64,000 nucleotides of DNA from Camarhynchus parvulus (GCF_901933205.1 NC_044581.1:8666001-8730000); one strand, 5' to 3'. Positions 22,801 to 36,205 are shown, numbered from the stretch's first letter. Numbers and translations are program-made. The notes: generated by a model not told the origin, from the sequence alone.

Positions 22801-25800
22801 CCTCTAAGTGTGATACTCCTCCTGTGTGTGTGGGAGTTTAAAGAGCAAAGGAGGAGTTTAAAGAGCAATGCCCATGCTGTGAGAGCATCCCCTCAGTGGG
22901 CTTAATTAAGTGAACTTGTCCAGAGGGTGATTACTGATGCATGGCTTGTGTGAGCAAGAGGCTGCCCAGAGTAATGGCTGTGCCTCCTGCATGCTCCAGA
23001 AAGAAAAACAGTTCTCCCCACAAAGCCCCACCCAGCATTAAATTGTGTTTTGATGAGCACCTGAGCTAATGAGGATCCCTGGGAAGTCACATCTCTCTTG
23101 CCATGTCCCTGACTGGGGATTGTCCATGGACAGGCTTTCATCAGAGCTCTCCTGCACTGACCCTGCTGCTTTTCCATCAGTTCATGAGCTTTTGTATTTC
23201 TGTGAATGCCCTTCTTGAAACACGCTGCCACCCTTGAGACTTTATCCCAGGAAGAAGGCACCATCAGACAGAAGGACCTCCTGCATCAGGGTGTCCAAGA
23301 ACCCAGGGGTTATGGCACCAGGCTGAGCATCCCAGCAGCCAGACCTCTGGGTGGGTGATGGTGCCATGCAACCTCCAGCTCTTGGGTCAGAACCTCCAGC
23401 TCATTGGTCCAGATCAACCTAACACTTCCTTAGAGCAAATCAATGTTTTCCACCAGGAAAAAAATACTATTTCTGGAAATTCCCTGTGATGATGATTTGC
23501 ATTAGCTGTTAATAAGCCAGCCCAGTGGAGCACAGCACAGGAAGGAGCACCCAGAGAACATCCCATGGCAGAGTCAGGGATGTCCTGGTCCAGGGCTGTG
23601 CTGACCTGCAGAAGTTCCTTGCAGCAAACCCAGCCAGCACTCTGCAATCCAGCCTCTCTCCTTCCCAGCATCTCCCTGCCTCCCTCAGGCAAGGCTGATG
23701 GCCTCTGACTTGCTGTCCTTAACATATTTTTCCAGACTTCAACTGAAGAGAGGAGAGGAAAAGTTATCTCAGAATGAAAAAGATAATGTGGAGGAGAGGA
23801 GCATGAAATTTCCTTCCTGGGTTTCAGCTCAGCCAGAGGAAAGGTGTCCCAGGCACTCCCAAAGGGCAGTACAATCAAAAACATAACAGGGATTCAGAAG
23901 TTGCAGATACATCAAAGTCTCATCCTCGCGTTTCTCATGCAAATGTCTGCCTGGATGTGCTGCTCAGTGTCCCATCAGCTTCAGCTGAAGATAATAACCC
24001 TTTTCCTTGGGCAGATGAAAGGTTTGCATCAGCAGCCACATGGCTTAGTCACTTCACCAGCACAGAAAATGGAAGGGCTTTTTTTCCTGAAATCACGTTC
24101 TACTTTTATTTCCATCTTTTATTCACAGCTTTGGGTTTGCTACAAGGCTTCAAACGAGCACGGAAACAAATTATCCTCTAGCATTAACCACCTGCAGAAC
24201 TAATTTTCATTTAGGAAAGACTAAAAAACAACAAGTGCAGCTGGAATGTATTATTATATCTGATGATAAGGCTTCCAGCCCCATCAGCAGCAGCAGCACT
24301 GTGTTATCTCAACACCTCAGAAGTGGCAAATATGCATCCAGATGCCTACTAAGGGGTCACAGATGGTCACTTCTGATCATTAGTTTCTGAGCTCAATGAA
24401 ATATGTTTTACACAAACCCCAGAGTGAGAGAAATTATTCCAGGCAGAGCAAGAGAAATACCAAATACTGGATGCCAGTCAGGAGCTGAATAATTCTAAAG
24501 AATTAAATAACTTTCCAAGCCCATTATTTTATCTTCTGAATCCTGGTAAATCCTTCTTAAGGCCTATCCAAATACCTCTCTTATACCCACCTGATTGCTG
24601 AAGAAAAAAACCCAGGCCACTTTTATGGTACTACTTATAAAAGGACTTCCAAAATCTGGTGTGCCACATGCAAAGAAACAGCAGAAACCATATGCCAAGG
24701 CTGTCCAGAACCAGGGGGGCATCCAGCCACCTGCAGCTTCAAATGACACAGGCAGAGAAGGATTCAGAACATAAATCAGGTTTGGGCTTCATTTCTTTAG
24801 CTGTGGCAAGCTGGCAATCAGGGTTCTGTGCCCACCTGGCTTTACTTTAAGGGACGGTCTTCATCTGCTGCCGAATGTTTCTTGCATGAGATAAATGTTT
24901 GATGTGCTTCACAGGAATAATTCTAAGGTGCACACACTGGTGCAGGCACAATTGCCCTGCTCCCTATCCAGTACAACAATAAAGACAGTGAGCGGTGAGC
25001 CTCAAATAACCCAGCAGGAATTTGCTTTTCCCAGTGGAGCAGAGAGTACCACTATGGAGAGCCATGAGGAATGAGCTGGCACAGGCTTCATCATCCCCCC
25101 AGACAGAGGTTTCTCCCAAAATCTGAATTATATGAAAGAAGAAAGGTTTTGCAGAGTGCACATGGATCAGCACCTAACTGAGACACATCCAGCACTGCAG
25201 CACAATGATTTAGATTAAAACACCTGTGGAGAGCAGCTCCCATGGGGCTCCTGAAGGGGAGGAAAATGCTGCCTTCTCCTAAGCAAAACTAATACCTTTA
25301 TCCTTCCCTTGGCATGTGCTCCATCACTGAGCACCTGGAGAGCACAGTAAGGGCCTCTGAAAGTCCAGCAACAAAACAGGATTTTCTCCAAAGCCCTGGC
25401 AACATAGAGGGAAAAAAAATAGGGACAAAGGATTGCCCAGGAATAGAGAGAAGCAAAAGGAGGATTTTGTATGAAGTTTTTCAATATTAATTTTGTATTA
25501 CAGTCTCATCATCTGTGGTGCAGGGTTGGGGTTTATAACACATTCTGTGTACTTTGACAGATGGTCTCTCTCCTCCAACTTGCCCTTGCTATCAACAGGA
25601 TTTTCCCTCACCAGCTGGGCTGAAGTCCAGTGCCCCTCAAGGATGCTCTGCTCACCTAAACCTGGGGTTGGCTTCTTCCTGCTCCTTGCACATCTCTCCT
25701 TGGCATTTAGGCAGATGATGACCAAGATGGGGCAGTTTTGCCTCTTTCCCACCCTGTGCCAGGTGTGGCTCTGCTCAGCAGGATGGAAGGTGAGCAGCAC

Positions 25801-26558
25801 TGGGGCTGCACTGCACACCTGCACCCAGGCCCCTGCACAGTCATGTTTCAGTATTTAATATACTTTAACAGTAGCATTTCCACACGCTTTTCTCTGCAGC
25901 CCCTTGCCTTTTTAAGCCATCTGAGTTCTCATTAGCTCAGCTGCTGCCCAGATGCAGTTTCCAAAGCACACACCAACGTTCACTGGAAATGCTGGTGCCC
26001 AGAGCTGTGAGCTCTGCTCTGTGTGCTTCCCTCTGGAGCACCAGGGCAGCAGAGTCCTCATTAAAAGCCACTATTATGGAAAACACTGATTTTTCAAGGT
26101 AAACTGAACTGACCTTCTCTGCAAACAAGCACAGTGAATCTGGTAGGCTCAGGATAAAACACATTCCTTTATTCATCCTGTTCAAGGCTGCTCCCTCCCT
26201 GCTCAACAAGACCCTGTGAAGCTGCTGCAGTCACACGGGGGTCCATGGTGGACTTGCTCTGCCTACAGCAGCACAGAGAGAAACCAGGAGGCCTCAGCTC
26301 CCTGCAGGCTGGGCTCCCCTGCCCAAGCCAGACAAAAAGCACCTCAGAGAGCCATCACTGTGGGTTCAGCATCACCAAAGGTGCTCCTTTAGGTGACCTG
26401 CTGCCATGGTGGGGAAGATCAGCAGAAGACCTCTGCTGCCTTGTCCTCCTCCTCCTTGGTGTGGAAGCCTCAGGGGAGATCCCTGAGTGTGTCTGGGGGT
26501 TCTCCTGGGGACAGGCACACCCTCAGCAGAGTGCCCCAGCCCCCTGCAGCCACTCTTG

Positions 26559-26616
26559 CACACCCTTGCACACTACTCACACCCACTCACACCCTTGCAC
26601 ACTACTCACACTCGCG
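26559..26616. repeat. 29-bp tandem duplication, CAC-rich
   Basis: Two copies of a 29-base unit starting CACACCCTTGCACACTACTC (26559-26587 and 26588-26616), next to a CR1 fragment. Confidence 0.9.
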
Positions 26617-26798
26617 CACACAATAAAGCCCTGCACCTCCCTACCCATGGCCACCACAGCCTTCTGCAGCTCCACTGTGGGCAAGGGAGGGGATTTCCCC
26701 CTTCCACATCCAGCTGGGGCCAGCTGGGATCTGTATGTCAAGAACAAAGATTGGTGGAGCTGTTTCTGCATGAGGAAGAAAATTTTGGGTGATTAAGG

Positions 26799-27215
26799 CA
26801 CAGAATCCCAGAATAATGAGGTTGGAAGAGACCTCCAAGGTCATAGAGTCCAACCTATGTCCTAGCACCTCACCTAGACTATAGCACCAAGTGCCATGGC
26901 CAGTCCTTTTTTAAACACATCCAGAGATGGTGATTCTACCACCTCCCTGGGAAGAGCATTCCAGTACTTTATTATTCTTTTGGTCAAAATTTTTTTCCTA
27001 ATATCCAACGTGTACCTTCCCTGAGGTAGCTGGAGACTGCATCCTCTGGTTCTGTCAGAGACTGACCCCCCACCTGTCTACAGCCCCCCTTCAGGAAGGT
27101 GCAGAGAGCAATAAGGTCACCTCTAAGCCTCCTCTTCTCCAGGCTAAACAACCCCAGTTCCTTCAAATGTTCCTCATAGAGCTTGTGTTCCCAGCCCCTC
27201 ACCAGCCTTGGCAAT
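26799..27215 (-). mobile_element. CR1 LINE 3' fragment
   Basis: The + strand reads CACAGAATCCCAGAATAATG then GGTTGGAAGAGACCTCCAAG and GTCATAGAGTCCAACC, the reverse complement of the standard avian CR1 3' end. Further in are the usual CR1 3' blocks, including CCTCTTCTCCAGGCTAAACA. On the - strand about 27214-26984 an open frame encodes [14 protein letters not shown], typical of the end of the CR1 reverse-transcriptase ORF. It is 5'-truncated, about 415 bp, and inserted in the same orientation as NECAB2. Confidence 0.92.
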
Positions 27216-28199
27216 GTCCTCTTGGATTATTCCTGCAAAACCATTTCATGGTTTATTGTCACAGTTGGCCAGAACCTTAGACCACTCATTCACAAAAGCA
27301 GAATGTCTTGAAAAGCTCACAAAAACTCTGAACAAGATGGTAACACAAAAATCTCCTGCTAACAGCAGAGTTAATATCCTGAAAAATACATCAATGCAGC
27401 ACACTAATTTACTAAGCTTAATCCAACAGTTTCTAAGCACAGCCACCACCTTAAGTAAAACAGACATTTAGTACAGTATGAAACATTTTCAAGTCTCTGC
27501 ATGTGCCAAATCCCTAATAAATTATATCAAAACCCTCCTTTTTTTTTTTTTAATGGATGGCTTTTTCTTGAAAAATATCACTCTGCCCACAAGTGCATCA
27601 AAGAAAAGAGAAGGCAGGTTTAATTACAGCCTACAAGTAACCTGGCTGCTAGGAGGGATGGCACTTCCAAATGAATTAAATTGATAATTACTGTATTGGT
27701 TATATTCATCACCCAGCAGGGTCAGGCAAAACTGGGACTGTCCTTGGCGGGATGGGCTGGGCACCTCATGGTCAGCACAGAGGCAGCACCGGCAACTTCT
27801 TTGCTCTCAGGGTCCCCACTTTGGAAACACAGCACGATTTTCTGTGAAATTATCATCACGTTGCACTGAGATAGCTGATTATTTAATTCTGACATTCGGG
27901 TCCCATGCAGTGTCTTCAGCAGCACAGCCTGCTTGCAAACCCTGCTCTTCATCTCCCAAAAGCATTTCAGGAGCAGTAAATACAGCAGTCAGCGGCACAT
28001 CCATTTTGCTGTCAGCCTCAGAGAGAGTTTTTAAATGCCAGCTGTTGGCGGTGCGCTTGGACTGCCGTGAATGTAAACTCTGTCACAGGGATAGCTGCTG
28101 TAACTATTTAGAGTTTGTGCGATATGGATTCCCTATTTGCAGAAAAATACAAAATAAGTAGCAGGAAGGGAAAGAACGGCTTCAGCCTGTGATGCTCAT

Positions 28200-29110
28200 T
28201 CACAAAATCGTGACGCGGGGTTTCTATGCGGCGAAGCGCCTCTGAGCGGAGCGCTCAGAAAAGTGCTTTAAAAACCACAGAAACACCAAGCAGTCCGCAA
28301 GGGCTCCCATCCCCTGCTCCGCGGCCCAGGGAGCGCCTTTTCCAGCCTGGCCGGCCAAAGGGCAGCACCGAGCTCGGTCAGCTGCAGGCGGGGCGGCTGC
28401 GGCCCCGCGCACCGCGAGCGGGCACCGGGACGGATCACCGGGAGCGATCTTAGGGAGGGATCACCGGGAGGGATCACCAGGAGCGGTCATCGTGAGGGAT
28501 CACCGGGAGGGATCACCAGGAGCGGTCATCGTGAGGGATCACTGGGAGGGATCACCGAGAGGGATCACCGGGAGCGATCACCGGGAGCCATCTCCTGGAA
28601 GGATCACTGGGAGGGATCCCCGGCAGCGATCCCCGATAGTGATCACCAGGAGCGATCCCCGGCCGCGATCCCCGGCCGCGATCAGCCGCAGCGATCCGGC
28701 CCACTCGCGGCCGGGCCCAGCCGCTCCTCCCGGGCCCGCAGCAGCGCCGCTGGGCAGGGCTGGGGGCTCGGGCCACCCCCCGAATGCCACCGCCGGGACC
28801 CTGGGGACACTGGCAAAGGCAGGGCTGTGTCAGCCCCCCCGCTGCAGGGACAGCAGGAGGAGATGGGCAGAGAGAGGGGATGAGCCGGTTACAGCGGCGG
28901 AAAGGCTGTGAGGGTTCACAGCACCGGCTGGAACTCGCTGCCCGCGTTCAGAGAGGTTCCAAGCCCTTGCGTTACCCCAAAGAGCCATTTCCAGCAGCCC
29001 GAGTGACCTCCCTCACCCCGCTGTGCCCCCGTCCTGCCCTCCCCGGCGGCCAAGCCAAGGGATGCTGTGACATTTCACCTTCTCGGGACTCCGTAATGGC
29101 ACAAACACCT
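28200..29110. promoter_or_regulatory. CpG-dense block inside NECAB2 intron 3
   Basis: CpG dinucleotides are frequent from 28200 to about 28780 (for example gcggcgaagcgcc and cggggcggctgcggcc) and moderately frequent to 29110, in contrast with the CpG-poor flanks. Part of this is the 13-bp minisatellite. No exon was recognised. It could be an intragenic CpG island with promoter or enhancer activity, or only a GC-rich repeat. The boundaries are approximate and I did not compute a CpG ratio. Confidence 0.5.
28432..28697. repeat. 13-bp GC-rich minisatellite (GGATCACCGGGAG type)
   Basis: Imperfect 13-base units such as GGATCACCGGGAG, GGATCACCAGGAG and CGGTCATCGTGAG. A three-unit block of 39 bases is repeated exactly at 28458-28496 and 28497-28535. 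Units decay to the right into GCGATCCCCGGCC forms. It is rich in CpG and sits in the CpG-dense part of NECAB2 intron 3. Confidence 0.93.
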
Positions 29111-29304
29111 CCCGCTCGCAGCAGAGCTGCACCTCGGCTGCTTTTACACACACTGCCCTCCACTTGTTGGCCCTCTCCTTTACAGCAAAAGAAGTTATAT
29201 ATCCACGTTTTTAAGCTCTCATTATTTCTTTTAGCTCAATTTTGAAAGCAGACCACTAAAACAAATGAATACTCTTTTTGGAGGGAGGAGAGGATCTCTA
29301 ATGT

Positions 29305-29334
29305 TTTTATGCACAAACTGTCATGTGCATAAAA
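29305..29334. repeat. 11-bp perfect inverted repeat
   Basis: TTTTATGCACA, an 8-base spacer (AACTGTCA), then TGTGCATAAAA. It could be a hairpin in RNA or a paired binding site; each arm carries an ATGCAC half-site reminiscent of POU-factor octamers. Confidence 0.85.
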
Positions 29335-31674
29335 CAGTCAGAAATGGCCTTTTTTTTGGTGAGTGAATATTTAACATTTTGCCTATTTCCACTTGATAAG
29401 AAAGCCTGGGCTAATCCAATTTCTACTTGTAATCTCTGTAATATTGAACTGCAAAAGAGAGAGGGATTGTTCAGAACTCAGCTGAATGGGCTGCTAATTG
29501 CCAGAAGGAAATAACAAGATATTGAGAACACGAGGTAAAATTAAATCAGCCTTCTTCTCCTTTTAAATTTTGTAGGTATCTTGTTTATTACCAAAGTTGT
29601 ATGGAGGAGAGGAAGAAATTAGAGCAGGAAATGTGCAGGTTTGGATATGTAACACAGAACTGGCAGGGAACAAGTAAAAGAATAGTAAAGCAAGAAATCC
29701 TTGGACCCTCTTGCTGTATTCTTCCCAATGTCTTTGTTTCTCATGAATGCTTTTCTTCTGCCATTGAAAAATTATCTAAAAAACCTCCTCCCATATCCAG
29801 TCCCCAGGCAGACAGCTTGCTCTGCCCACCAAAGAGCAGCTGGACATTGCTGCTTGGTGCTGGTGCCCTAAGCACATTTACCCAGAAAAACCCCAATAAA
29901 TTTGCACAATTGGAGTTGCAAGGAAAGTCTACAATCTCCTTGAATGCCTCAGACATGACTGAAACACAAGTGGCTGGTTAGAATTAAATATCTTGGTCAC
30001 TTTTATGGTTTTAATGCAAGATCTTGGTGTCTTTCCATTCCCTAGAATGGAAAACCAGTGATGCAGAATGGCCCTGCACGATCCAAAAAATAAGGTGCTG
30101 AGCCCCTTTCCCAGCTAGAAAGGTCCCTGATGTGATAGTTCTTCACTCCATTTGCACAGATAAACCCCCCCAGTCCTCTCACTCTGCAGCAAACACCAGC
30201 CTGCTGCTCCCAGAGCCAATCTGCCTCAGCACAAGACAGCTCTCCCCAGGGACCTGGCAGAGAGCCTGCCTGGGAAAACACCTGGGAGATTGGATTAGAA
30301 ATAGAAAAATGGTCTCAAATGTTAGTTCAAACAAGATTCTGTGCAGTTTTTCAGCTTTGTGTTTCTTGCAGTGACCTTCCCACCGGGTGATTTGTTTTTA
30401 AAGCCCCTTTTCTTTGGTGAGCCTGAGACGTTCTGTGTCTCTGTCAGCACACAGATGCTGAGCACCAGCCTTGGCACCAAGCATTTCTTCACTTACATGA
30501 AAAATAGAGCACTGTATAGTTTAAATTACATGTTTAGAGAAGAATAAGCTAGGACTCAAAAACATCTCCCACATAAACAAAATCCACCAAGCGCCCATGC
30601 TCTTGAGAGCCAGAAATTAGAGCAAGACATGTAATTTTTGTGCAATCATTTTGTCCCTTTCAGAAGAGACAAGAACTATCTCTTGAATCAGTTAATCAAA
30701 ATCTTGGCTGATTAAACCAGCCATAGTTTATTTCCCAGGGAGTTAATTGAGAACATTCCATATTCAGAAATGAAGCTGGTTGCAATGGGCACAGGCATCT
30801 CTGTAGTGCAGGCTTCAGACAAACACAGCATTCCACTGAAATCAGGTTTGCAATGCAAATAGCCAACATTAGGGAGGGGGAGGAAAAAAAAACCCAGGAA
30901 AAAATAATCGCAATCATCATTGTTCTTGCTCAAGAATTTGAGCACTTTCTGCTCAAATTCGAGAGGACTGGACTGCAGAAAGCCAGAGAAAAGCACAGAG
31001 AGCAGAGCACTGCTCCTGAAGTCTCCCTGCACACAGGGGATTCTCTCAGAGGGAGATGTCTCACAGCAAAGGAAACCAGACCTGGGGTGGGCGGTGGGAG
31101 GGCAAAGCGCCTCCCATGGTGCCTGGAGGGACAGTGGCAGCCAAACAAAGCAGGAACAAACACACCTTTTCCACCAGAGGGAAATAAGGACTGGAGCAGG
31201 GGGACAGCAGGCTGCTGTGCAGAAGGGACTGAAGGTGTCCAGGTCTGGAGCAGGACTGTGCTGGAAGGAGATGTTGAGAAACACATCTCACCTCTGGGTA
31301 TTGATACACTCAAAGTAACAGAGAGCCAGAATCAGTCTGTGGAAAGTGTAAGACCCATTTTGAGAGCCTCTGGCCCCACAGCTGATGATGCTGGTAACAG
31401 CAGGGGCAGTCCAAAGCTCCCTCCCTGTCCTCCCTGGCACTGTGGGTCCCTCCAAGTGCTGGAGCTGACTGCAGGGCTGGAAGCAGCACAGCTGTGTTGG
31501 CACAGTGCTCCTGGGCCTGACATGCTCTGCTCCACTGTGGGACTAATTAGTGCAGGCAGAGAAGCTCATCAGGATCATTACCTGCTCTGGGGGGGCCCTG
31601 CACCTGTCCCCCAGCTCTGACACCAACCAGGCTGGTACCTACCCTGAGCATACCCTGCACCTCTGCACCCTGAA

Positions 31675-31746
31675 GTGACCCCAAATTACTGATTAAGAAC
31701 ACAGCTCCCTGTGACCCCAAATTTCTGATTTATAACACAGCCCCCT
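31675..31746. repeat. 36-bp tandem duplication
   Basis: Two adjacent copies (31675-31710 and 31711-31746), both starting GTGACCCCAAATT and ending ACACAGC(T/C)CCCT, with a few mismatches. Confidence 0.92.
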
Positions 31747-34700
31747 GTGCTCCCTGAGCAGCTGAGGGGTCAGAGTAGGAAGGTGCCCTCCTATCCTCAG
31801 AAGGATGCTGTTCAGCACCAGTTCTCCCCTCCATCCCCTGCAGCCCCTCTGGAGCACAGCCTGCCCCAGTCAGAGCCTCAGGGAGGGGAGGTGGCACTGC
31901 CAGGGGCAGCACAGGCTGCAGAGCTCACTTCTCCATTTGTCACCATCCTCTGGCAGCAGTGGCAGTCTGGGGGAGCTGCAAAGGCTTCTGAGAAGCTGCT
32001 GTCGATTATCCTACACACTCCAGCCTTTTCTAGTGTTTGCCACTGGAGAGAAGAGCTCATTTAGGCTGGGGAGAGGGCGAGAACAAAGCCATTAGAAGAA
32101 TAGCTGTAAGCCTAGCAAAGAGATAACAAATGACAGAGCAGCAGAATGCTAATGCCACGTCCTTGTCTCCTTGTGAATGGACCTGTACAGCTCATCTGAG
32201 CAGTCCTGCTCCAGTGAGCAGATCCCTCCCCAAAGGATTGTCCTCTCCAGCTATGAAAAATGAATGAGGTAGCAAAGGAATTTTTAAAATCCCCTGCAAG
32301 GATTACACTTGTTTGGCCAACAGCCATGTCTGACATGCCAGTGCTTTCCCCAGAGCTGAGAGGTGCTTCCTCCCTCCAAGGGGATGCAGAGGGGGAGTTG
32401 TGCCAGCCCAGGGAGCTGGCAGGAGATGGGAGCTGTGAGCCAGGCAAAGCAAGCTTTGTCCAGTATCACAGTAATACCTTTAAAGGGTTCCATCTCTTCA
32501 TTTGTGACCCTAAAACTTGTTTGACCTTATACCTGCAAAGACTTTTTCCTTTTGAAACCGATACATCTTGTTAGAAAAAGTAAGGAAGTGTGTAGACAAC
32601 TCTGCAAATATAACTGAATTTCTGAGGTAACCATTAATCCAATGCTTTCTAAAACCCATTTCTACCACTAAACAAAAAGTATATATTTAGTTATGTGTGC
32701 CCATACTTCACATGCACATATATTGGACAATATTTGTGCTGTTCCAGTAGATTTGGTATTAATTGTAACATATCATTATCTCTCCAGTAATCTTCAGGCA
32801 GCTCCCCAAGGAGCACTTCTGAAACTCCCTGAAATAACAGCTAAAACCACTGGTGAAAAACTACCCAGCAATGTCTTGTTCTTGCCCCCCAGCTGTAGCT
32901 GGGAAGGGAGAAGGGGAGCAGACAGTGCAAGCAACAGAGAGAAAAATGCTACTTTTTTGTTGTTTATGAATATAATTTTGCCAAAAAATGCCAAGAGGAA
33001 CACAGGACACCTTTTGCACGTTCCTGCTGCCAGATGAGTTATTTGGTGACTGTGGGTCCTAAGCACAGTTCTTGCATGGAGATACCTGGTAATAAACCTG
33101 GCTGGGTGTTTGAAGCCCATGCCCAGCACCCCTCACCATTAATGCCCCAGAGACACTTCCCAGGCAGCCAAGAAGAATGGAAGAAGCTCATTATTGCTGC
33201 TGGGTTATTTTGGAATCTCCCTTTCCAGTTCAGCACCCTGCCAAGTGCACCCTGCTGTCAGAGGGATCTCTGGGCTCTGGGACAGAAGCACAGACTCCTG
33301 CAGCCACAGCACCTCAGGCCTGACCCCAGAGCAGCACAGCTCCTCCTGCATCCACAGCCCACCTCATCCTCCCTCTCCTCTGCCCAGATTTTCTCTTTTC
33401 CACTGTCTCCCCAGATAATCCCAGTCAAGAAACTGGTACAGATATTCATTTTATCTACTCCAGTAAGGCAGCTCTCTGATTCTAAAAATACTCCAGGAAA
33501 TTGAATCAACCTTTTGTAATTGGCTGGTAGCAGCAATTACTAATAATCAGCAGGAACAAAATCTTCATTTTCTCCTCTTGCTGTAATGTAATCTCAGTAG
33601 CAAACTTTGCTTTGCACACTAAACAAACACAATGGCCAATATTAAAAAAATGGGGAGATAAAGCAGAGTTTCAAAAAAACTTAAAAACGAATAAACTTCT
33701 ATCAAATAGCAAAAAATCTGTAATTCAAACAGCTTTTGGGAAAGATCAAGTTAATATTGTTCCTACATTCCCCTGTACAATGACAAAAGGAAAGCTCCAC
33801 TCCACTCCTCTCACTCAGGGGCAGCAGCCCCTGCCAGGCTCCCACAGAACCCATTCTCTGTGAGGTGCCCAAGGCACAGCAAGGGGAGAGCACACAGGGC
33901 TTGGGCTTGAAGGACTGTACTGGATGCAAAACTGCATCAAGCAAATTACCCAGTTCATAGTGAAAAACACTTCTGCAGAAGGAAGCCTGGCTCTGAGTAG
34001 GTCTCCTGAAGACTAAGACAGCTCTTGCAGATTACAAACAAGGAATATTTTCCTTGCCCAGCTAGATAAATTTGCTGTAGATGTCTGTGCTTTCTAAATC
34101 AATAAACAAGCACCAATTTCATGCAAGGGTTTGACTTGGATGCGCGACCAGCTCGTTGCTTTTCCTTCCAGCCAAGCAGAGCAGATGCTCTGCTGCTCTC
34201 TGCAACTTTCAGTCCCTAACAGGTATTGATGGCTCTATCAGCCAGCCTGGCCAAAGACTGTCCCTGCTGGATTGTGGGAGCTGCTCACCAAGGCTCCTTG
34301 CCAGCAGCACTGCTGCAGGCCATTTACAAATGGCACATTTTCTCTCTGTCCAGTTTAGAAGACATCCCTTAGGAAGGCTTGGAGAAGCTGCAAATTCCCT
34401 ACAATCCCCAAGCAAAAACGGGCTGCAATCAAATTTCCCATTTCAAGGAGACCAGAAGAAAGATCCCCACACTCACCCCAAGTGCCTGGGTTGCACATGA
34501 ACCATCTGCACCCTTCCAAAGGCCAGGTGGGCACTGATAAGCTCAGGCAATGCTAGAAATCATTTCAGAACAGAGGCAGGTGAGCACCCAAGTCCCAGAG
34601 TCTATTGGGAGCCCATCTGGGAGCATCACCTGGAGCTGGATAAACAGACCCACAAAGCATGAGGCAGCAGCTGTGGAGGGAGAGCTTTTAGAAAGGATGG

Positions 34701-36205
34701 ATCATTCCCAGAGTTTAAGTAATAAGATCACTAAAGTTTCTTTGGTGCAGGGAAAGGTAAATACCAAGCTGGTCTTTGTTATTTTCGACCTTGGAAAACT
34801 TTGGGAAGTGCACACATTGAAAAGACATGATTTTGAGAAACCTTACATTTTCTTTGCTCTTGGAAATTCTTCAGCAGTCCCTGTACTGTGTTGATGAGTT
34901 TTATTTTGCAGCTGCTGCTTCGGTGCCAGTGCCCTCCAGCACAATCACTGCTTCCCATTGGATCTTTTGGATGGGTGGCAAAAAATGTACCACTCACATG
35001 GGCAAAACTCCATCTCCCTGCTGCCAGAAGGATTTATAATTAAGCAGATTATTATTTGTCAATCACTTGCTTCAAGGCTTCTCATTTGGAATTGGATTCT
35101 CTTTTCTTTGGCTTTTTGGACAGATGTTTTCTCTCCAGAGGAAAAAGAGTCACACAGGAATGTGACTCAAAGCTGGTTTTCATCTGTATTTTCAAACAGA
35201 CAAAACCACTCAGGCTTTTGAGGGCAGATTCCTCTTGGAAAGGGAAAACCCAGCAGTGGGTTGTGTCCTGTGTGCTGTGCCCAGGGCAGCTGTCACCTGC
35301 TGGCAGGGGGCTCCTACGAGAAATCCATGGCTTTGGGCTGATCCCAAATGCTGCTGGCACCAGGCATGTCAGGGTCTCACAAACACCTCAGACCCCACCA
35401 AAGGCAGAGGGGGAAAGGAAACAACATCTGTTAAGGAGTCTGTCAACTTAATTTGGTAGCCTGGCACAGCCTGCAGATGTTTGATGCTCAGGGAGAGCAG
35501 TCAGGGGCCATGTTCAGCTCCAGCTTTGATGTCATGTCCAACTAAAGGCACACCTAGAGCCCTTCTCTGCCATCATTTTCCCTGCTGCTGTTGTAGGCAC
35601 GATGCTGACAGTGCAGGGCTGCTCCTGGTCCAGCCCTCGCTGCCCTGGCCAGGTTTGTGTGCCCAGAGGGGCCCCTTGGGCTGTGGGACCAGAGCAGAGG
35701 CCACACATCCACTGTGGTGGCCACAGGGCTTGGGAAGAAGCTCACCTTGGAGACAAAGGGGTTTGTTTCTTTAAGTGCCCGAACAATCACTGCTTGCCAG
35801 GGCATTTTGGGATTGGAAGTGAAGAAGGCATGGTCCAGGTGCAGGGGATGCAGAGACACCACAAAGAGACAGGATAGGTCCGTGCTTAGAGAGAGTCACA
35901 CTGCTGCCTTTTATAGCACAGCAAAGCTTTTAGGTAAAGTTAAAAAGGTAAAGAGGTATTATTAAACTAAGCATCATTTCAGATGCTGTAAAGGCCAGAA
36001 AATGGCCTGAAAAACCAGCAGGAAAAAAGAAATCATAATGGCTGTCAGGATAAGACACAAACCAAGCAGAAATGGAGATTTTACAGAGTTTTGCAAAGCA
36101 AGCTGCACTCCTGCAGCCTGTGCAGAGCTGAAGCACTGCTGCTGCACACCCTGCTGTGATCCAAATGCTCTGTGAAATGGAAGGGTGTCAGCACCCTGAG
36201 CTTAC

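Larger units (their letters stand above)
19824..36205 (-). other. NECAB2: NECAB2 intron 3 (16.4 kb)
   Basis: This contains an AT-rich complex block (21.3-21.6 kb), a CR1 fragment (26.8-27.2 kb), a complex open block (27.85-28.16 kb), a CpG-dense block with a 13-bp minisatellite (28.2-29.1 kb), an 11-bp inverted repeat (29.3 kb) and a 36-bp duplication (31.7 kb). No coding exon was recognised between the two EF-hand exons. Confidence 0.8.

Noticed and set aside
26984..27214. A 76-codon - strand frame with [13 protein letters not shown]
   Set aside because: End of a truncated CR1 reverse-transcriptase ORF, not a host gene.
28492..28911. Arg/Gly/Asp-rich frames on both strands
   Set aside because: Produced by the 13-bp CpG-rich minisatellite. 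No splice sites or protein similarity.
30712..31620. Long overlapping frames on both strands (up to 255 codons)
   Set aside because: No similarity I recognise and no codon pattern or splice sites to support an exon. Open frames of this size occur by chance in this GC-moderate intron.
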